DNA of 35,596 nucleotides from Eubacterium sp. (GCA_022791495.1 JAAVZE010000056.1:1-35596), one strand, 5' to 3'. Positions 27,377-35,003 are shown, counted from the stretch's first letter. Notes: generated by a model not told the origin, from the letters alone. A program made the numbers and translations.

Positions 27377-27476
27377 AAGAACTAAAAGTTCTTACCACTT
27401 TTGGTCGTGCGTGCACAAACTTGAATCAGTAACGCAGAACTTCTAAGCTTTCATTTTTTGAAAGTTTAGTAGTTCT
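27377..27476 (-). repeat. Hairpin-rich spacer between trpD and trpC
   Basis: On the minus strand a 17-position hairpin with two mismatches (27476..27436, arms opening AGAACT and closing AGTTCT, 7-base loop) lies just after trpD. Nearer trpC a 7-bp hairpin AAGAACT-TTT-AGTTCTT (27393..27377) follows. No T-run follows either. The spacer also contains the word TAACGCAGA (plus strand) found near 9401, which suggests a dispersed intergenic repeat. Confidence 0.6.
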
Positions 27477-27492
27477 ATTCACACTTTTCTCT

Positions 27493-28512
27493 TCACTGTC
27501 TGCTGGCTCTTATAAATTCTTCCATCTTTGTCAGTGCCATACCACTATCTATCACCTCTGCTGCCCTTCGCACTCCCTCTTCCATTGAAATACCCGATGT
27601 TCCAAGATATATCGCCACGCCGGCATTCAAAAGGACAATGTCCCGCTTTGCCCCGGTCTCCTTTCCTGAAAGAATATCTCTTGTGATTCGGGCATTTTCC
27701 TCCGGCGTGCCTCCCACCAGTTCTTCCTTCTGGCAAGACTTCAAACCGAACTGTTCCGGAGTAATGTCAAAGGATGTGAGTTTCCCATCCTGGATCTCAC
27801 AGCAGTGGGTGGGTCCCGTCAACGTGATCTCATCCAGACCATCGCTTCCACACACTGCCATACCGCGTTTTACCCCAAGATTGCTCAGCACCTCTGCCAG
27901 CTTTTCTACCAGTGCCCGGTCATACACACCGAGAAGCTGTATTGCCGCCCCCGCCGGATTAGTCAGAGGACCAAGAATATTAAAAATCGTTCTTTCCCCC
28001 ATCGCTTTTCGGACCGGTCCCACATTTTTCATAGAAGCATGATGATACTGGGCAAATAAAAAGCTCATTTTTGTATTGTCTAGTACCTTCCGGTTTTTCT
28101 CCACATCAATCATTATATCCGCACCAAGACTTTCCAGTACGTCCGCCGCCCCGCTTTTGCTGGAAACACTGCGGTTTCCATGTTTTGCCACCGGAATACC
28201 AGCAGCGGCGATCACAAATGCTGCCGTGGTGGAGATATTAAAAGTCCCCGCCTCATCTCCACCGGTTCCTACGATCTCCAGCACATCACAGGCAGGTTCA
28301 AGTTTTGCTGCCATATCCCGCATCACCTGTGCTGACGCTGTGATCTCTGTGATCGTCTCTCCCTTCATCCGCAGTGCCGTCAGATAAGACGCCATCTGTA
28401 TCTCATCGGCCTCTCCCGACATAATTTCTTTCATTACCTCTTTCGCCATATCATAATCTATATCTCTTCCATTTATCACTTCATGCAATGCCTCTTTGAT
28501 CATATCTGTCAC
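27493..28512 (-). CDS. trpD: Anthranilate phosphoribosyltransferase
   Basis: Transfers phosphoribose from PRPP to anthranilate. The 339-residue protein has the helical N-terminal domain and then VGTGGDEAGTFNISTTAAF (PRPP loop), KHGNRSVSSKSGAADVLE, FLFAQYHHASMKNVGPVRK, FNILGPLTNPAG and CGSDGLDEITL. The likely start is the GTG at 28512 with AGGAG nine bases upstream; an ATG three codons later (28503) is the alternative. From the GTG it overlaps trpG by 32 bases, pointing to coupled translation. Confidence 0.97.
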   Translation of the reverse strand: MTDMIKEALHEVINGRDIDYDMAKEVMKEIMSGEADEIQMASYLTALRMKGETITEITASAQVMRDMAAKLEPACDVLEIVGTGGDEAGTFNISTTAAFVIAAAGIPVAKHGNRSVSSKSGAADVLESLGADIMIDVEKNRKVLDNTKMSFLFAQYHHASMKNVGPVRKAMGERTIFNILGPLTNPAGAAIQLLGVYDRALVEKLAEVLSNLGVKRGMAVCGSDGLDEITLTGPTHCCEIQDGKLTSFDITPEQFGLKSCQKEELVGGTPEENARITRDILSGKETGAKRDIVLLNAGVAIYLGTSGISMEEGVRRAAEVIDSGMALTKMEEFIRASRQ

Positions 28513-29110
28513 CCATCCTTTCTCCTGGTTTCCCAGGAAATATGTTCATCTGCAGAAAATTCTCCATCATCACTCTGCCATCCGGTGTCAAAATAGATTC
28601 CGGATGAAATTGAAGCCCATACAACGGGTATTCCCGGTGTCTCACCGCCATCACTTCATTCTTGTCGTCCGTTGATATCACTTTCAATTCCCTGGGGATC
28701 GTATCCATGTCTGCAATCAGGGAATGATATCTCGCCACATCGATGTGCTGCGGAAGCCCCTTAAAAAGAGCATCGGTATGTTCGATCCAGACATTACTCT
28801 TTTTGCCATGCATTAGCTGCCTGGCATGGCAGATCTTCGCACCGAATACTTCACAGATCGCCTGATGTCCCAGACATACGCCAAGAATCGGTATGTTCCC
28901 TTTGAACCTTCGTACCACTTCCTCGCATACTCCTGCATCTTTCGGGTATCCCGGTCCTGGTGAAAGGATAATATGGGAAGGTCTCCATTTTTCGATCTCT
29001 TCCACCGAGCATTCATCGTTGCGCACCACCTGGATATCCGGATCCAGTTCTCCCACAAGCTGCACCAGATTGTAAGAAAAGCTGTCATAATTATCGATCA
29101 GTAATACCAT
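28481..29110 (-). CDS. trpG: Anthranilate synthase glutamine amidotransferase component
   Basis: Supplies ammonia from glutamine to TrpE. The 209-residue class I amidotransferase starts LLIDNYDSFSYNLVQ, with SPGPGYP, the nucleophile cysteine in LGVCLGHQAI, and the catalytic His-Glu in LQFHPESILTPDG. The ATG at 29110 has GGAG six bases upstream. Related subunits often also serve 4-aminobenzoate synthesis; no pabB is in view, so a double role cannot be judged. The last ~20 residues (FPGKPGERMGDRYDQRGIA) extend past the usual end and overlap trpD. Confidence 0.96.
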   Translation of the reverse strand: MVLLIDNYDSFSYNLVQLVGELDPDIQVVRNDECSVEEIEKWRPSHIILSPGPGYPKDAGVCEEVVRRFKGNIPILGVCLGHQAICEVFGAKICHARQLMHGKKSNVWIEHTDALFKGLPQHIDVARYHSLIADMDTIPRELKVISTDDKNEVMAVRHREYPLYGLQFHPESILTPDGRVMMENFLQMNIFPGKPGERMGDRYDQRGIA

Positions 29111-29148
29111 TTGTCTCTCCTTTCCACAAACAACCACGTCTGCTTCAT

Positions 29149-30630
29149 TCAGTTAGCTCGAGGGCACGAATCCATTCGTCCATTCCTGATTGCTTCCATC
29201 ACTGCCCGCGCCTTGTTGGCAGATTCTTCATATTCCAGATATGGCTGGCTGTCAGCCACGATCCCTCCTCCTGCCTGGACATATACTTTCCCATTCTTTT
29301 TTACCGCCATGCGGATGGCGATACAGGTATCCAGATTCCCACTGAAATCAATATACCCCAGTGCCCCACCGTAGATCCCTCTCGGCTCGTTCTCCAACTC
29401 ATTAATAATCTCACAGGCACGGATCTTCGGTGCCCCGGAAAGAGTTCCCGCCGGCAGGACGGAACGGACAGCATCCAGTGCATCACAGTCTGGCCGGATA
29501 TTTCCTTCCACCTGGGAACAGATATGCATAATCTTTGAATATTTGTGGATCATCTTGTATTCTGTCACCTCCACAGAGGAAAACTCTGAGATCCGTCCCA
29601 GATCATTTCGTCCCAGATCCACCAACATATTGTGCTCTGATAACTCTTTTTCGTCCAGAAGGAGCTCTTCTTCCAGTGCCCTGTCCTCTTCCTCATTTTT
29701 GCCCCGGGGTCTGGATCCCGCCACCGGAAATGTTGTAAGCCTGCCATCCTGCAGCCGAACCAGCGTCTCCGGTGAGGTGCTCATGATCTCCAGATCATCC
29801 AGATTCATGTATACCATATAAGGCGAGGGATTCGTGGTCCGCAACACCCGGTATGGATTGATCAGGCTTCCCTTATAATCGCTGACAAACCGTCTTGATA
29901 CCACCGCCTGAAAAATATCTCCCTCCCGGATATACTCTTTGGTCTTCTCAACAATATTTTCATATTCACCTCTTGTCACATTGCATGTAAATTCCACATC
30001 CTCACAAACAGGCTCCTCCACTATCTCCATATCGGAACGGATCATGGTGATCATATCTTCGATCTCCTTCTCTGCCTGCTCATAATGTCTCTCTATATCT
30101 CCTTTGGTGCTGACATTCGCCACTATCACGATTTTCTGTTTCAGCTGGTCATAGGCGATCACCTTATCAAATAACATCAGATCATAGTCATTAAATTCTC
30201 CCCGCTTGATATTCAGCTTCGGCTCTGCGTGAGCAATCATGGCATAGGCAAAATACCCCACGAATCCTCCGGTAAAGGGAGGCATTCCCTCCAATTTTGG
30301 TGACCGGTAATCTTTCAATAGCTTCCGGATCACAGCCAGAGAATCTCCTGTCTCCATGATCTCCTTTTTCCCCTGTCTTTCCACTGTCACTATTTTTTTA
30401 ATACAGGATACCCGCATGACTGGATCGTAGCCAAGGAAAGAATAACGCCCCCATTTTTCTCCTCCTTCCACACTTTCCAGCAGATAAAAACGTTTGTTTT
30501 TTGCTGCGATCTTCCGCAGCAGCCCGATGGGGGTGATAATGTCTGCGAAGATCTCTTTCCGGATGGGAACAATATCGTACTCTCCGGCATAACTTTTGAT
30601 CTGTTGTAACACATTGTCTTGATTTTTCAT
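29149..30630 (-). CDS. trpE: Anthranilate synthase component I
   Basis: Converts chorismate with ammonia to anthranilate, the committed step. The 493-residue protein has the N-terminal motif LLESVEGGEKWGRYSF, which forms part of the tryptophan feedback site, then the chorismate-binding domain with SPETLVRL, FPVAGSRPRG, DLGRNDLGRI, SQVEGNIR, PAGTLSGAPK, GGALGYIDF and QAGGGIVADS. Feedback inhibition by tryptophan is therefore expected. I chose the ATG at 30630 (MKNQDNVLQ) with GGAGG nine bases upstream. The open frame extends 51 codons further but into leader structures without a ribosome binding site. First gene of the operon. Confidence 0.97.
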   Translation of the reverse strand: MKNQDNVLQQIKSYAGEYDIVPIRKEIFADIITPIGLLRKIAAKNKRFYLLESVEGGEKWGRYSFLGYDPVMRVSCIKKIVTVERQGKKEIMETGDSLAVIRKLLKDYRSPKLEGMPPFTGGFVGYFAYAMIAHAEPKLNIKRGEFNDYDLMLFDKVIAYDQLKQKIVIVANVSTKGDIERHYEQAEKEIEDMITMIRSDMEIVEEPVCEDVEFTCNVTRGEYENIVEKTKEYIREGDIFQAVVSRRFVSDYKGSLINPYRVLRTTNPSPYMVYMNLDDLEIMSTSPETLVRLQDGRLTTFPVAGSRPRGKNEEEDRALEEELLLDEKELSEHNMLVDLGRNDLGRISEFSSVEVTEYKMIHKYSKIMHICSQVEGNIRPDCDALDAVRSVLPAGTLSGAPKIRACEIINELENEPRGIYGGALGYIDFSGNLDTCIAIRMAVKKNGKVYVQAGGGIVADSQPYLEYEESANKARAVMEAIRNGRMDSCPRAN

Positions 30631-30720
30631 TCCTTCATTCCTCCATTCTTTGATTGGATTCATGAGGCACATTTTATGGATTCGCCCGCATTCTTCGTGC
30701 CACTCCGTGACACTCTTCAT

Positions 30721-30800
30721 CGCGGCATTCGCCGCATATTCCTGGAAGGATATGTCCCTCTGCGTGCCAGCACGCAGGGACATATCCTTCCAGGAATGCG
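30721..30800 (-). repeat. Long inverted repeat between the trp T-box terminator and trpE
   Basis: Positions 30738-30758 pair perfectly with 30777-30797 (21 bp). After a 2-base bulge, TGCGTG (30761-30766) pairs with CACGCA (30771-30776), leaving a 4-base loop, so about 27 bp in all. A second small hairpin, GCGGC-ATTC-GCCGC on the plus strand (30722-30735), adjoins it on the trpE side. No T-run follows on the trp strand, so it is not a classic terminator. Confidence 0.85.
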
Positions 30801-30818
30801 TGGCTCAAAGCTAACGCG

Positions 30819-30865
30819 AAAAAAAGCTTTTGTCCCCGATCCGGTTAAGGAAAAGGGACAAAAGC
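30819..30865 (-). terminator. T-box-controlled terminator of the trp leader
   Basis: On the minus strand GCTTTTGTCCC pairs with GGGACAAAAGC (11 bp) with an 18-base loop and is followed by seven T residues. It lies 12 bases after the T-box sequence, the normal place for the regulated terminator, and about 190 bases before trpE. Confidence 0.9.
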
Positions 30866-31107
30866 TCAAATGTCTTCTGCGGTACCACCCAATTTGGTCA
30901 TAGTATAACCCACTCATCATGCACCATCATGCACTCCTGTAGATAACGGTTCAGGTCTCCGTCAGCGTCTACTTGATAAATTACATCTTTCAAGCTGCCC
31001 TCACAAGTCCATTCACAACAAACATGCTGCTGTATCACACCAACCTACAGCTCTCTGAAAACATGACTTTGTTCCTACTACTCTTGTTCATCGGTTTATG
31101 TTCATTT
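30819..31107 (-). promoter_or_regulatory. T-box leader specific for tRNA-Trp
   Basis: The T-box motif GGGTGGTACCGCA (minus strand, about 30889..30877) precedes the terminator. Upstream lie stem I elements: a GTAGTAGGAAC stretch, an AGAGAGCTGTAGGTTGGTG region and a GTGAATGGACTTGTG loop. Within that loop TGG (31011..31009), the tryptophan codon, sits after GAA, where a specifier normally lies. Uncharged tRNA-Trp would pair with the specifier and, through its NCCA end, with the T-box bulge, stabilising an antiterminator so that trpEGDCFBA is transcribed. Family behaviour is well established; the specifier assignment is by position. Confidence 0.92.
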
Positions 31108-31113
31108 GCTATT

Positions 31114-31141
31114 AGTATATCACCAAAACTCAAAATGTCAA
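31114..31141 (-). promoter_or_regulatory. Sigma-A promoter of the trp operon
   Basis: On the minus strand TTGACA (31141..31136) and TATACT (31119..31114) are separated by 16 bases. A long A/T-tract follows upstream (31142-31170), suitable as an UP element. It gives a leader of about 475 bases before trpE. The accessory region begins about 110 bases further upstream, so the promoter itself is intact. Confidence 0.8.
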
Positions 31142-31248
31142 CAAAAAAAATAAAAAAATATTTTTTGCTCCGCAAAATCATTATCAAGGACACACTTGTA
31201 TCCCATTGTTTTATACTCGCATTGTACAATTCGATCCGCTTGTCACTG

Positions 31249-31543
31249 GATTGCCTCATGGCAGACTTCAAAAGGGGAGATGGTTCCGGTGTATGAGGAT
31301 TTCAACGGACGGGGAACAGATTACCGGCTGGCGGGATTCCGAAATATGCAGACAGAACAGAATATAAGGGTTATAGATATCAAGGACGAGATTATATCAG
31401 AGAACCTGATATGCACGCTGGAACAGGCAGAGGTGTATGTGAAGGCGGTGGAGAGTTTCATGGAGGAAATGAAGCCGGAGGAAACAAGATATGACCGTCC
31501 TGTTTACCGGATGGATAAAGAGAAAGACGAGTGGAGCAGATAA
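31249..31543 (+). pseudogene. 5'-truncated copy of the repeated small protein gene
   Basis: Encodes the last ~97 residues (SWQTSKGEMVPVYEDF, EQNIRVIDI, TLEQAEVYVKAVESFMEEM) of the protein encoded in full or longer form at 33591-34004. The two coding segments are the same length (295 bases) and differ at about 34 positions by eye. Similarity stops abruptly at 31249; upstream sequence belongs to the trp promoter side. The open frame runs a little further left without a start signal, so this is a remnant left at the insertion junction. I do not recognise the family; genes like this appear to belong to mobile-element cargo. Confidence 0.7.
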
Positions 31544-31588
31544 TGGGGTGGCTGTGTTGGTCATGATGGTTGCTGGTAGACGGAATGA

Positions 31589-31620
31589 AATGCGGGGTTG
31601 ACTGCCCCGCATTTTGTTTT
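31589..31620 (+). terminator. Rho-independent terminator after the truncated copy
   Basis: AATGCGGGG pairs with CCCCGCATT (9 bp) around a 7-base loop, followed by TTGTTTT. The equivalent terminator in copy 2 differs in sequence but keeps its pairing. Confidence 0.85.
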
Positions 31621-31649
31621 GGGAAAATATAGAATTATATAAAAAGATA

Positions 31650-31658
31650 TGGTATACT
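31650..31658 (+). promoter_or_regulatory. Extended -10 promoter before the DinB-like gene
   Basis: TGGTATACT in an A/T-rich stretch, with no good -35. The same element with the same surroundings recurs at 34140-34148 ahead of a different gene. Confidence 0.6.
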
Positions 31659-31710
31659 GCTTTATGTTGTTGAGAACGATAAATCGAAATTGTCGGGGGG
31701 ATAATTGATT

Positions 31711-32367
31711 ATGAATAGGGTATGGTCAAAACTGAACAAAACAATGCAAGCACAAATCAAAAAGAAAGATACCTATAAAGCAGGTATTATCACATTATTT
31801 GATTTGCGAAATCAGTTAATGGAAACCTTAACTTCATTTAATGAGAAATTAAGCAGAAAAGATTTTGACGCAATTCCATTTATAAATGCAGACGGTTATC
31901 ATAGTAAAACGATTGCATATTCAATTTGGCATATCTTTCGTATTGAAGATATAGTTGCCCACACATTGATAAGTGAAAGCGAGCAAGTCTTTTTTTCGGG
32001 CAATTATCAAGAACGTATCAATTCTCCTATAATTACAACAGGAAATGAACTTTTAAAAGAGCAGATTGCAGATTTTTCAAAACGACTTAACTTGAAAGAA
32101 CTTTATTCATATATTTTTGAGGTAAAGGATAGCACTGAGAAGATAATGAATAGTTTATCCTATGATGAATTGAAAAAGAAAATATCAGAAGAAAGAAAAG
32201 AACAGTTAAAATTATTAAACGTTGTTAGTAATGATGAGAATGCAATTCGGCTTATTGATTATTGGTGCGGTAAAGATATTCGGGGGCTAATACAAATGCC
32301 ATTTTCAAGACATTGGATTATGCACATAGAAGCAAGTTTGCGTATAAAAAATAAGATACATTCATAA
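31711..32367 (+). CDS. DinB-like four-helix-bundle protein
   Basis: A 218-residue cytoplasmic protein resembling the DinB/YfiT superfamily, helical bundles that often bind a metal through three histidines; many are thiol-transferase or stress proteins. Histidines in fitting places are His64 and His74 (YHSKTIAYSIWHIFRIED), His84, and His201/His205 near the end (SRHWIMHIEAS). The match is by pattern, not by a strong motif. I chose the ATG at 31711, ten bases after GGGGGG; a TTG two codons earlier is possible. It is AT-rich, unlike the minus-strand genes, and is the first cargo gene after repeat copy 1. Confidence 0.6.
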   Translation: MNRVWSKLNKTMQAQIKKKDTYKAGIITLFDLRNQLMETLTSFNEKLSRKDFDAIPFINADGYHSKTIAYSIWHIFRIEDIVAHTLISESEQVFFSGNYQERINSPIITTGNELLKEQIADFSKRLNLKELYSYIFEVKDSTEKIMNSLSYDELKKKISEERKEQLKLLNVVSNDENAIRLIDYWCGKDIRGLIQMPFSRHWIMHIEASLRIKNKIHS

Positions 32368-32402
32368 GCGCAAATTCCGGTTTTAAAAATATAATCAAAC
32401 GC

Positions 32403-32567
32403 ATGCCCGAAAGCAGACATCAGCGAGCCCCGTATCTTCTGTTCAATCTGTTGTATAGAAAATACGGAAAATTTACAGATTTGCTTTGTAAACGGATAAC
32501 CTATAGACGTATTGGTATGATTGCTCAGTTTGCGTCGCATTATTTGAAGTGGACAAGAACGCGATAA
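32403..32567 (+). pseudogene. Short orphan reading frame, probable gene fragment
   Basis: Open frame of 54 codons from an ATG, open for another ~14 codons upstream, with no ribosome binding site. The peptide (HQRAPYLLFNLLYRKYGKF, DLLCKRITYRRIGMIAQF) looks protein-like rather than random and ends at a normal stop. I do not recognise the family. It lies between the DinB-like gene and the metallopeptidase, so it may be the tail of a gene lost in a rearrangement. Confidence 0.35.
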
Positions 32568-32662
32568 TCCACAAAAGACAGTTTCGAGGTCGTTTTTATC
32601 ATAAGAAGAGCCAGAAAAGCAGCGCAGACACAAACTTGATATGCGCAGAAATGAGGGAGGTT

Positions 32663-33543
32663 ATGAATATTATAGACACATATCCTGCGATATTGACGGC
32701 ATATGACGGGATGACTTTTTCCTTTGAAAGATGGAAAAAATATATTGATTCTGTACTTCCGGATGTATTTCCAATACTTGTTTCAGATGTACAGAAATCT
32801 CTGGAAACCGGAACAGCATCTTGGAACAAAGACTATTTGCCTGTGTTGAATAACGTCGCATGTAATCATGAACTTCGTGAAAACGCACATCTTTCCTTTT
32901 GTAAAGCAACAGATGAGTTAGAACATACCTTATATGTTCAGTTTGGAAAAACACTTGATATTGATATCATATTTTATCTTGGGTTATGCAATGGTGCGGG
33001 GTGGGTAACAGAGTATCATGGGAATACTGTTATTTTGCTTGGTATAGAAAAAATTATGGAATTGAATTGGTGCAGCCTCGATGATATGTATGGACTGATT
33101 TATCACGAACTTGGACATGTATACCATAAAAAGTATGGCATTTTTAATAGGGTTTTTGATACGGATACAGATTCTTTTCTTTGGCAGTTGTTTCAAAGGG
33201 CATAGCGATGTATTTTGAGCAAAGTTTAGTTGGAAATGCTAATTACTATCACCAGGACAAAGATGGCTGGAAAATGTGGTGTGATGACCATTTGCAACAA
33301 ATCAAGGCAGATTTTGATGATGATATGAAAACAATGACATTTGCGAATCAACGTTATTTTGGTGATTGGGTTGCGTACCATGGACATTGCGATGTTGGAT
33401 ATTATCTTGGTTGCCAGTTTGTACACTATATTCTTTCAAAATACAGATTTGATGAGTCGATTTGTTTTGATATTGATATGGTAAAAAAGCTATTTAAGGA
33501 ATTTGTTCGCATCTTAAGTGGCGACACACTCACGGATCTTTAA
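32663..33543 (+). pseudogene. Frameshifted zinc metallopeptidase-like gene
   Basis: Two frames together would encode about 293 residues. The first (32663-33205) ends with FLWQLFQRA and a stop; the second resumes as KGIAMYFEQ and runs to 33543. Restoring one T in the TTGTTTC stretch near 33190 joins them as LWQLFSKGIAMYFEQ. The first part has a zinc motif HELGH (His148, Glu149, His152); the GIAMYFEQ segment after the break could supply the third ligand, as in gluzincin-type DUF2268-like predicted peptidases. There is no signal peptide. The start at 32663 (MNIIDTYPAIL) is tentative because GGGAGG is only two bases away; an ATG at 32651 is the alternative. Truncated before the third ligand, the first product is probably inactive. 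Confidence 0.7.
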
Positions 33544-33590
33544 TTTTTCTGCTGCCAATGATTTAGCTGGTAAGGGAATTTACAAGGCTT

Positions 33591-34004
33591 GTGGAAGAAA
33601 AGAGGGATATAAATGCAGCAACTCCATATAGTTATACCCCTCTCGGCAGGCTGTTAAAGGAGTACCGCACCCCTCTCCTACGCTATGAAAAGTATGTCAT
33701 CTTTCCGGAGATTGCCTCATGGCAGACGTCAAAAGGGGAAATGGTCCCTGTGTATGAGGATTTTAACGGACAGGGAACGGATTATCGGCTGGCGGGATTT
33801 CGGAATGTGCAGACGGAACAGAATATAAGGGTTATAGACATCAGGGTCGAGATTATACCGGAGAACCGGATATGCACACTGGAACAGGCAGAGGTATATG
33901 TGAAAGCGGTGGAGAGTTTCATGGAGGAAATGAAGCTGGAAGAAACAAGGTATGACCATTCTGTTTATTGGACAGATAAAGAGAGAGATGGGCGGAGCAG
34001 ATAA
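33591..34004 (+). CDS. Repeated small protein of unknown function (longer copy)
   Basis: Reading frame of 137 codons from a GTG (EEKRDINAATPYSYTPLG). It shares its last ~97 residues with the truncated copy at 31249-31543. There is no good ribosome binding site before the GTG, and the frame stays open about eight codons upstream to a stop at 33564, so this copy may itself have lost its true start. The product is acidic and soluble, with no membrane segment or motif I recognise. Third-position-biased differences between the copies (many silent) suggest both derive from genes once under selection. It is followed by a terminator and a promoter for the next genes. Confidence 0.55.
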   Translation: MEEKRDINAATPYSYTPLGRLLKEYRTPLLRYEKYVIFPEIASWQTSKGEMVPVYEDFNGQGTDYRLAGFRNVQTEQNIRVIDIRVEIIPENRICTLEQAEVYVKAVESFMEEMKLEETRYDHSVYWTDKERDGRSR

Positions 34005-34071
34005 AGCAAACGGCTCTGTCGGTAATGATAGTTGCGGATAGATAGGCATTGACAATATCAGTATAATGGAA

Positions 34072-34105
34072 TGTGGAGCGGTCAGCTCCGCAGTTTGTTT
34101 TGCTT
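34072..34105 (+). terminator. Rho-independent terminator in repeat copy 2
   Basis: TGTGGAGC pairs with GCTCCGCA (8 bp, one T-G pair) around GGTCA, followed by GTTTGTTTTGC. Relative to copy 1 a G-C pair has become A-T through changes on both arms, so the pairing has been kept. Confidence 0.75.
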
Positions 34106-34139
34106 GTTTTGGGAAGATGTGGAATTATATAAAAAGATA

Positions 34140-34148
34140 TGGTATACT
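34140..34148 (+). promoter_or_regulatory. Extended -10 promoter before the small membrane protein pair
   Basis: TGGTATACT, identical with its upstream A/T stretch to the element at 31650-31658. It would give a leader of about 45 bases before the next gene. Confidence 0.6.
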
Positions 34149-34197
34149 GTTTTATATTATTAAAAGTGACAATCGGGATATGACGGAGGAATAGAAT

Positions 34198-34515
34198 ATG
34201 ATAATCGCCTTTATTATTTGGAGCCTGGTTGCCGTATTGTTTTTTGGAATCGGTATCAGTGCCAGGAAATCTAAAGAAGCTGTTGGATTATTTACTTTTG
34301 CGAAGCCGCCTGTGGTAACAGACATTATTAGGTATAATCGTTCCGTTTCCATGCTGTGGGGGATTGTTTCCATCATTTTGGAAATATTAGGAATTCCTTT
34401 CTTATTTTCGGAGCAAAATTCACCTATGTTTATTGCCACTATATTAGGTACTGTGTTTTTAGTGATTGGAATGATGATTGCTTATTTCAGGATTCAGACA
34501 AAATATGCACCGTAG
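34198..34515 (+). CDS. Small three-helix membrane protein (DUF3784-like)
   Basis: A 105-residue membrane protein with hydrophobic segments at about 2-21, 50-69 and 77-97. It resembles the DUF3784 family of Firmicutes, whose function is unknown. GGAGG lies eight bases before the ATG. It precedes an SdpI-family gene by about 85 bases, and the two probably form one transcript from the extended -10 promoter. Confidence 0.65.
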   Translation: MIIAFIIWSLVAVLFFGIGISARKSKEAVGLFTFAKPPVVTDIIRYNRSVSMLWGIVSIILEILGIPFLFSEQNSPMFIATILGTVFLVIGMMIAYFRIQTKYAP

Positions 34516-34600
34516 ATAAATTCTGTTTTTACGAACGGGATAGAAGTGGATTTTATGGAGGACCTTATAAAGTGAGAATTTACGGAGAGGAGGGAAATAT

Positions 34601-34978
34601 ATGTGGTTTTGGTGGTTTATATTTGTTTGTGATTTACTTATTCCAATTATGATGATAACTGCCGGTAATATGATGTGGAAACATGCTCCTAAAAAAATCA
34701 ATGGAATAATTGGTTATCGAACGGCACGTTCTATGAAGAATATAGACACATGGAATTTTGCACAGGAACATTGTGGTAGGTTATGGTGGAAAATCGGCTG
34801 GATTATGTTGATACCGTCATTTGTTATCCACTTCCCTTTTTATCATAGTTCAGAGAATATGATTGGAATCGTTGCGGCAATTCTATGCACAATACAATGT
34901 TTGGTTTTAGTATTAGCTATTTTCTCAACAGAACGAGCTTTAAAAAGAACGTTTACCAGGGAGGGAGTAAAACGTTAA
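34601..34978 (+). CDS. SdpI-family membrane protein
   Basis: A 125-residue membrane protein with segments at about 1-20, 63-79 and 86-106. The motif NGIIGYRTARSMKNIDTWNFAQEHCGRLWWKIG (shown in full by residues 33-65; key parts IGYRT and W..A) is the SdpI C-terminal signature. SdpI gives immunity to the SdpC toxin in Bacillus; most family members elsewhere have no known partner, and I see no toxin gene here. GGAGGG lies six bases before the ATG. Cargo status is suggested by the AT-rich surroundings and repeats. Confidence 0.8.
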   Translation: MWFWWFIFVCDLLIPIMMITAGNMMWKHAPKKINGIIGYRTARSMKNIDTWNFAQEHCGRLWWKIGWIMLIPSFVIHFPFYHSSENMIGIVAAILCTIQCLVLVLAIFSTERALKRTFTREGVKR

Positions 34979-35003
34979 ATTCAAGTTTGTAAAGGAGAAC
35001 ATT

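Larger units (their letters stand above)
31249..31664 (+). repeat. Direct repeat, copy 1 (coding tail, terminator, promoter)
   Basis: Matches copy 2 at 33710-34154. The coding tails align without gaps, the spacer is about 29 bases shorter in this copy, and the last ~50 bases (from TTGTTTTGGGAA to the TATACT promoter) are again nearly identical. The two copies flank the DinB-like and metallopeptidase genes. Confidence 0.85.
33710..34154 (+). repeat. Direct repeat, copy 2 (coding tail, terminator, promoter)
   Basis: Partner of the repeat at 31249-31664. Recombination between the copies would delete or duplicate the roughly 2.4 kb between them. Confidence 0.85.

Noticed and set aside
30631-30783. 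N-terminal extension of trpE, or a Trp-rich leader peptide (MKSVTEWHEE)
   Set aside because: No ribosome binding site at 30720; the stretch overlaps the hairpins and has no stop before trpE. Control is by T-box, not by a leader peptide.
31196-31248. True N terminus of the truncated repeat gene
   Set aside because: The frame is open but has no ribosome binding site, and its translation does not resemble the N terminus of the longer copy.
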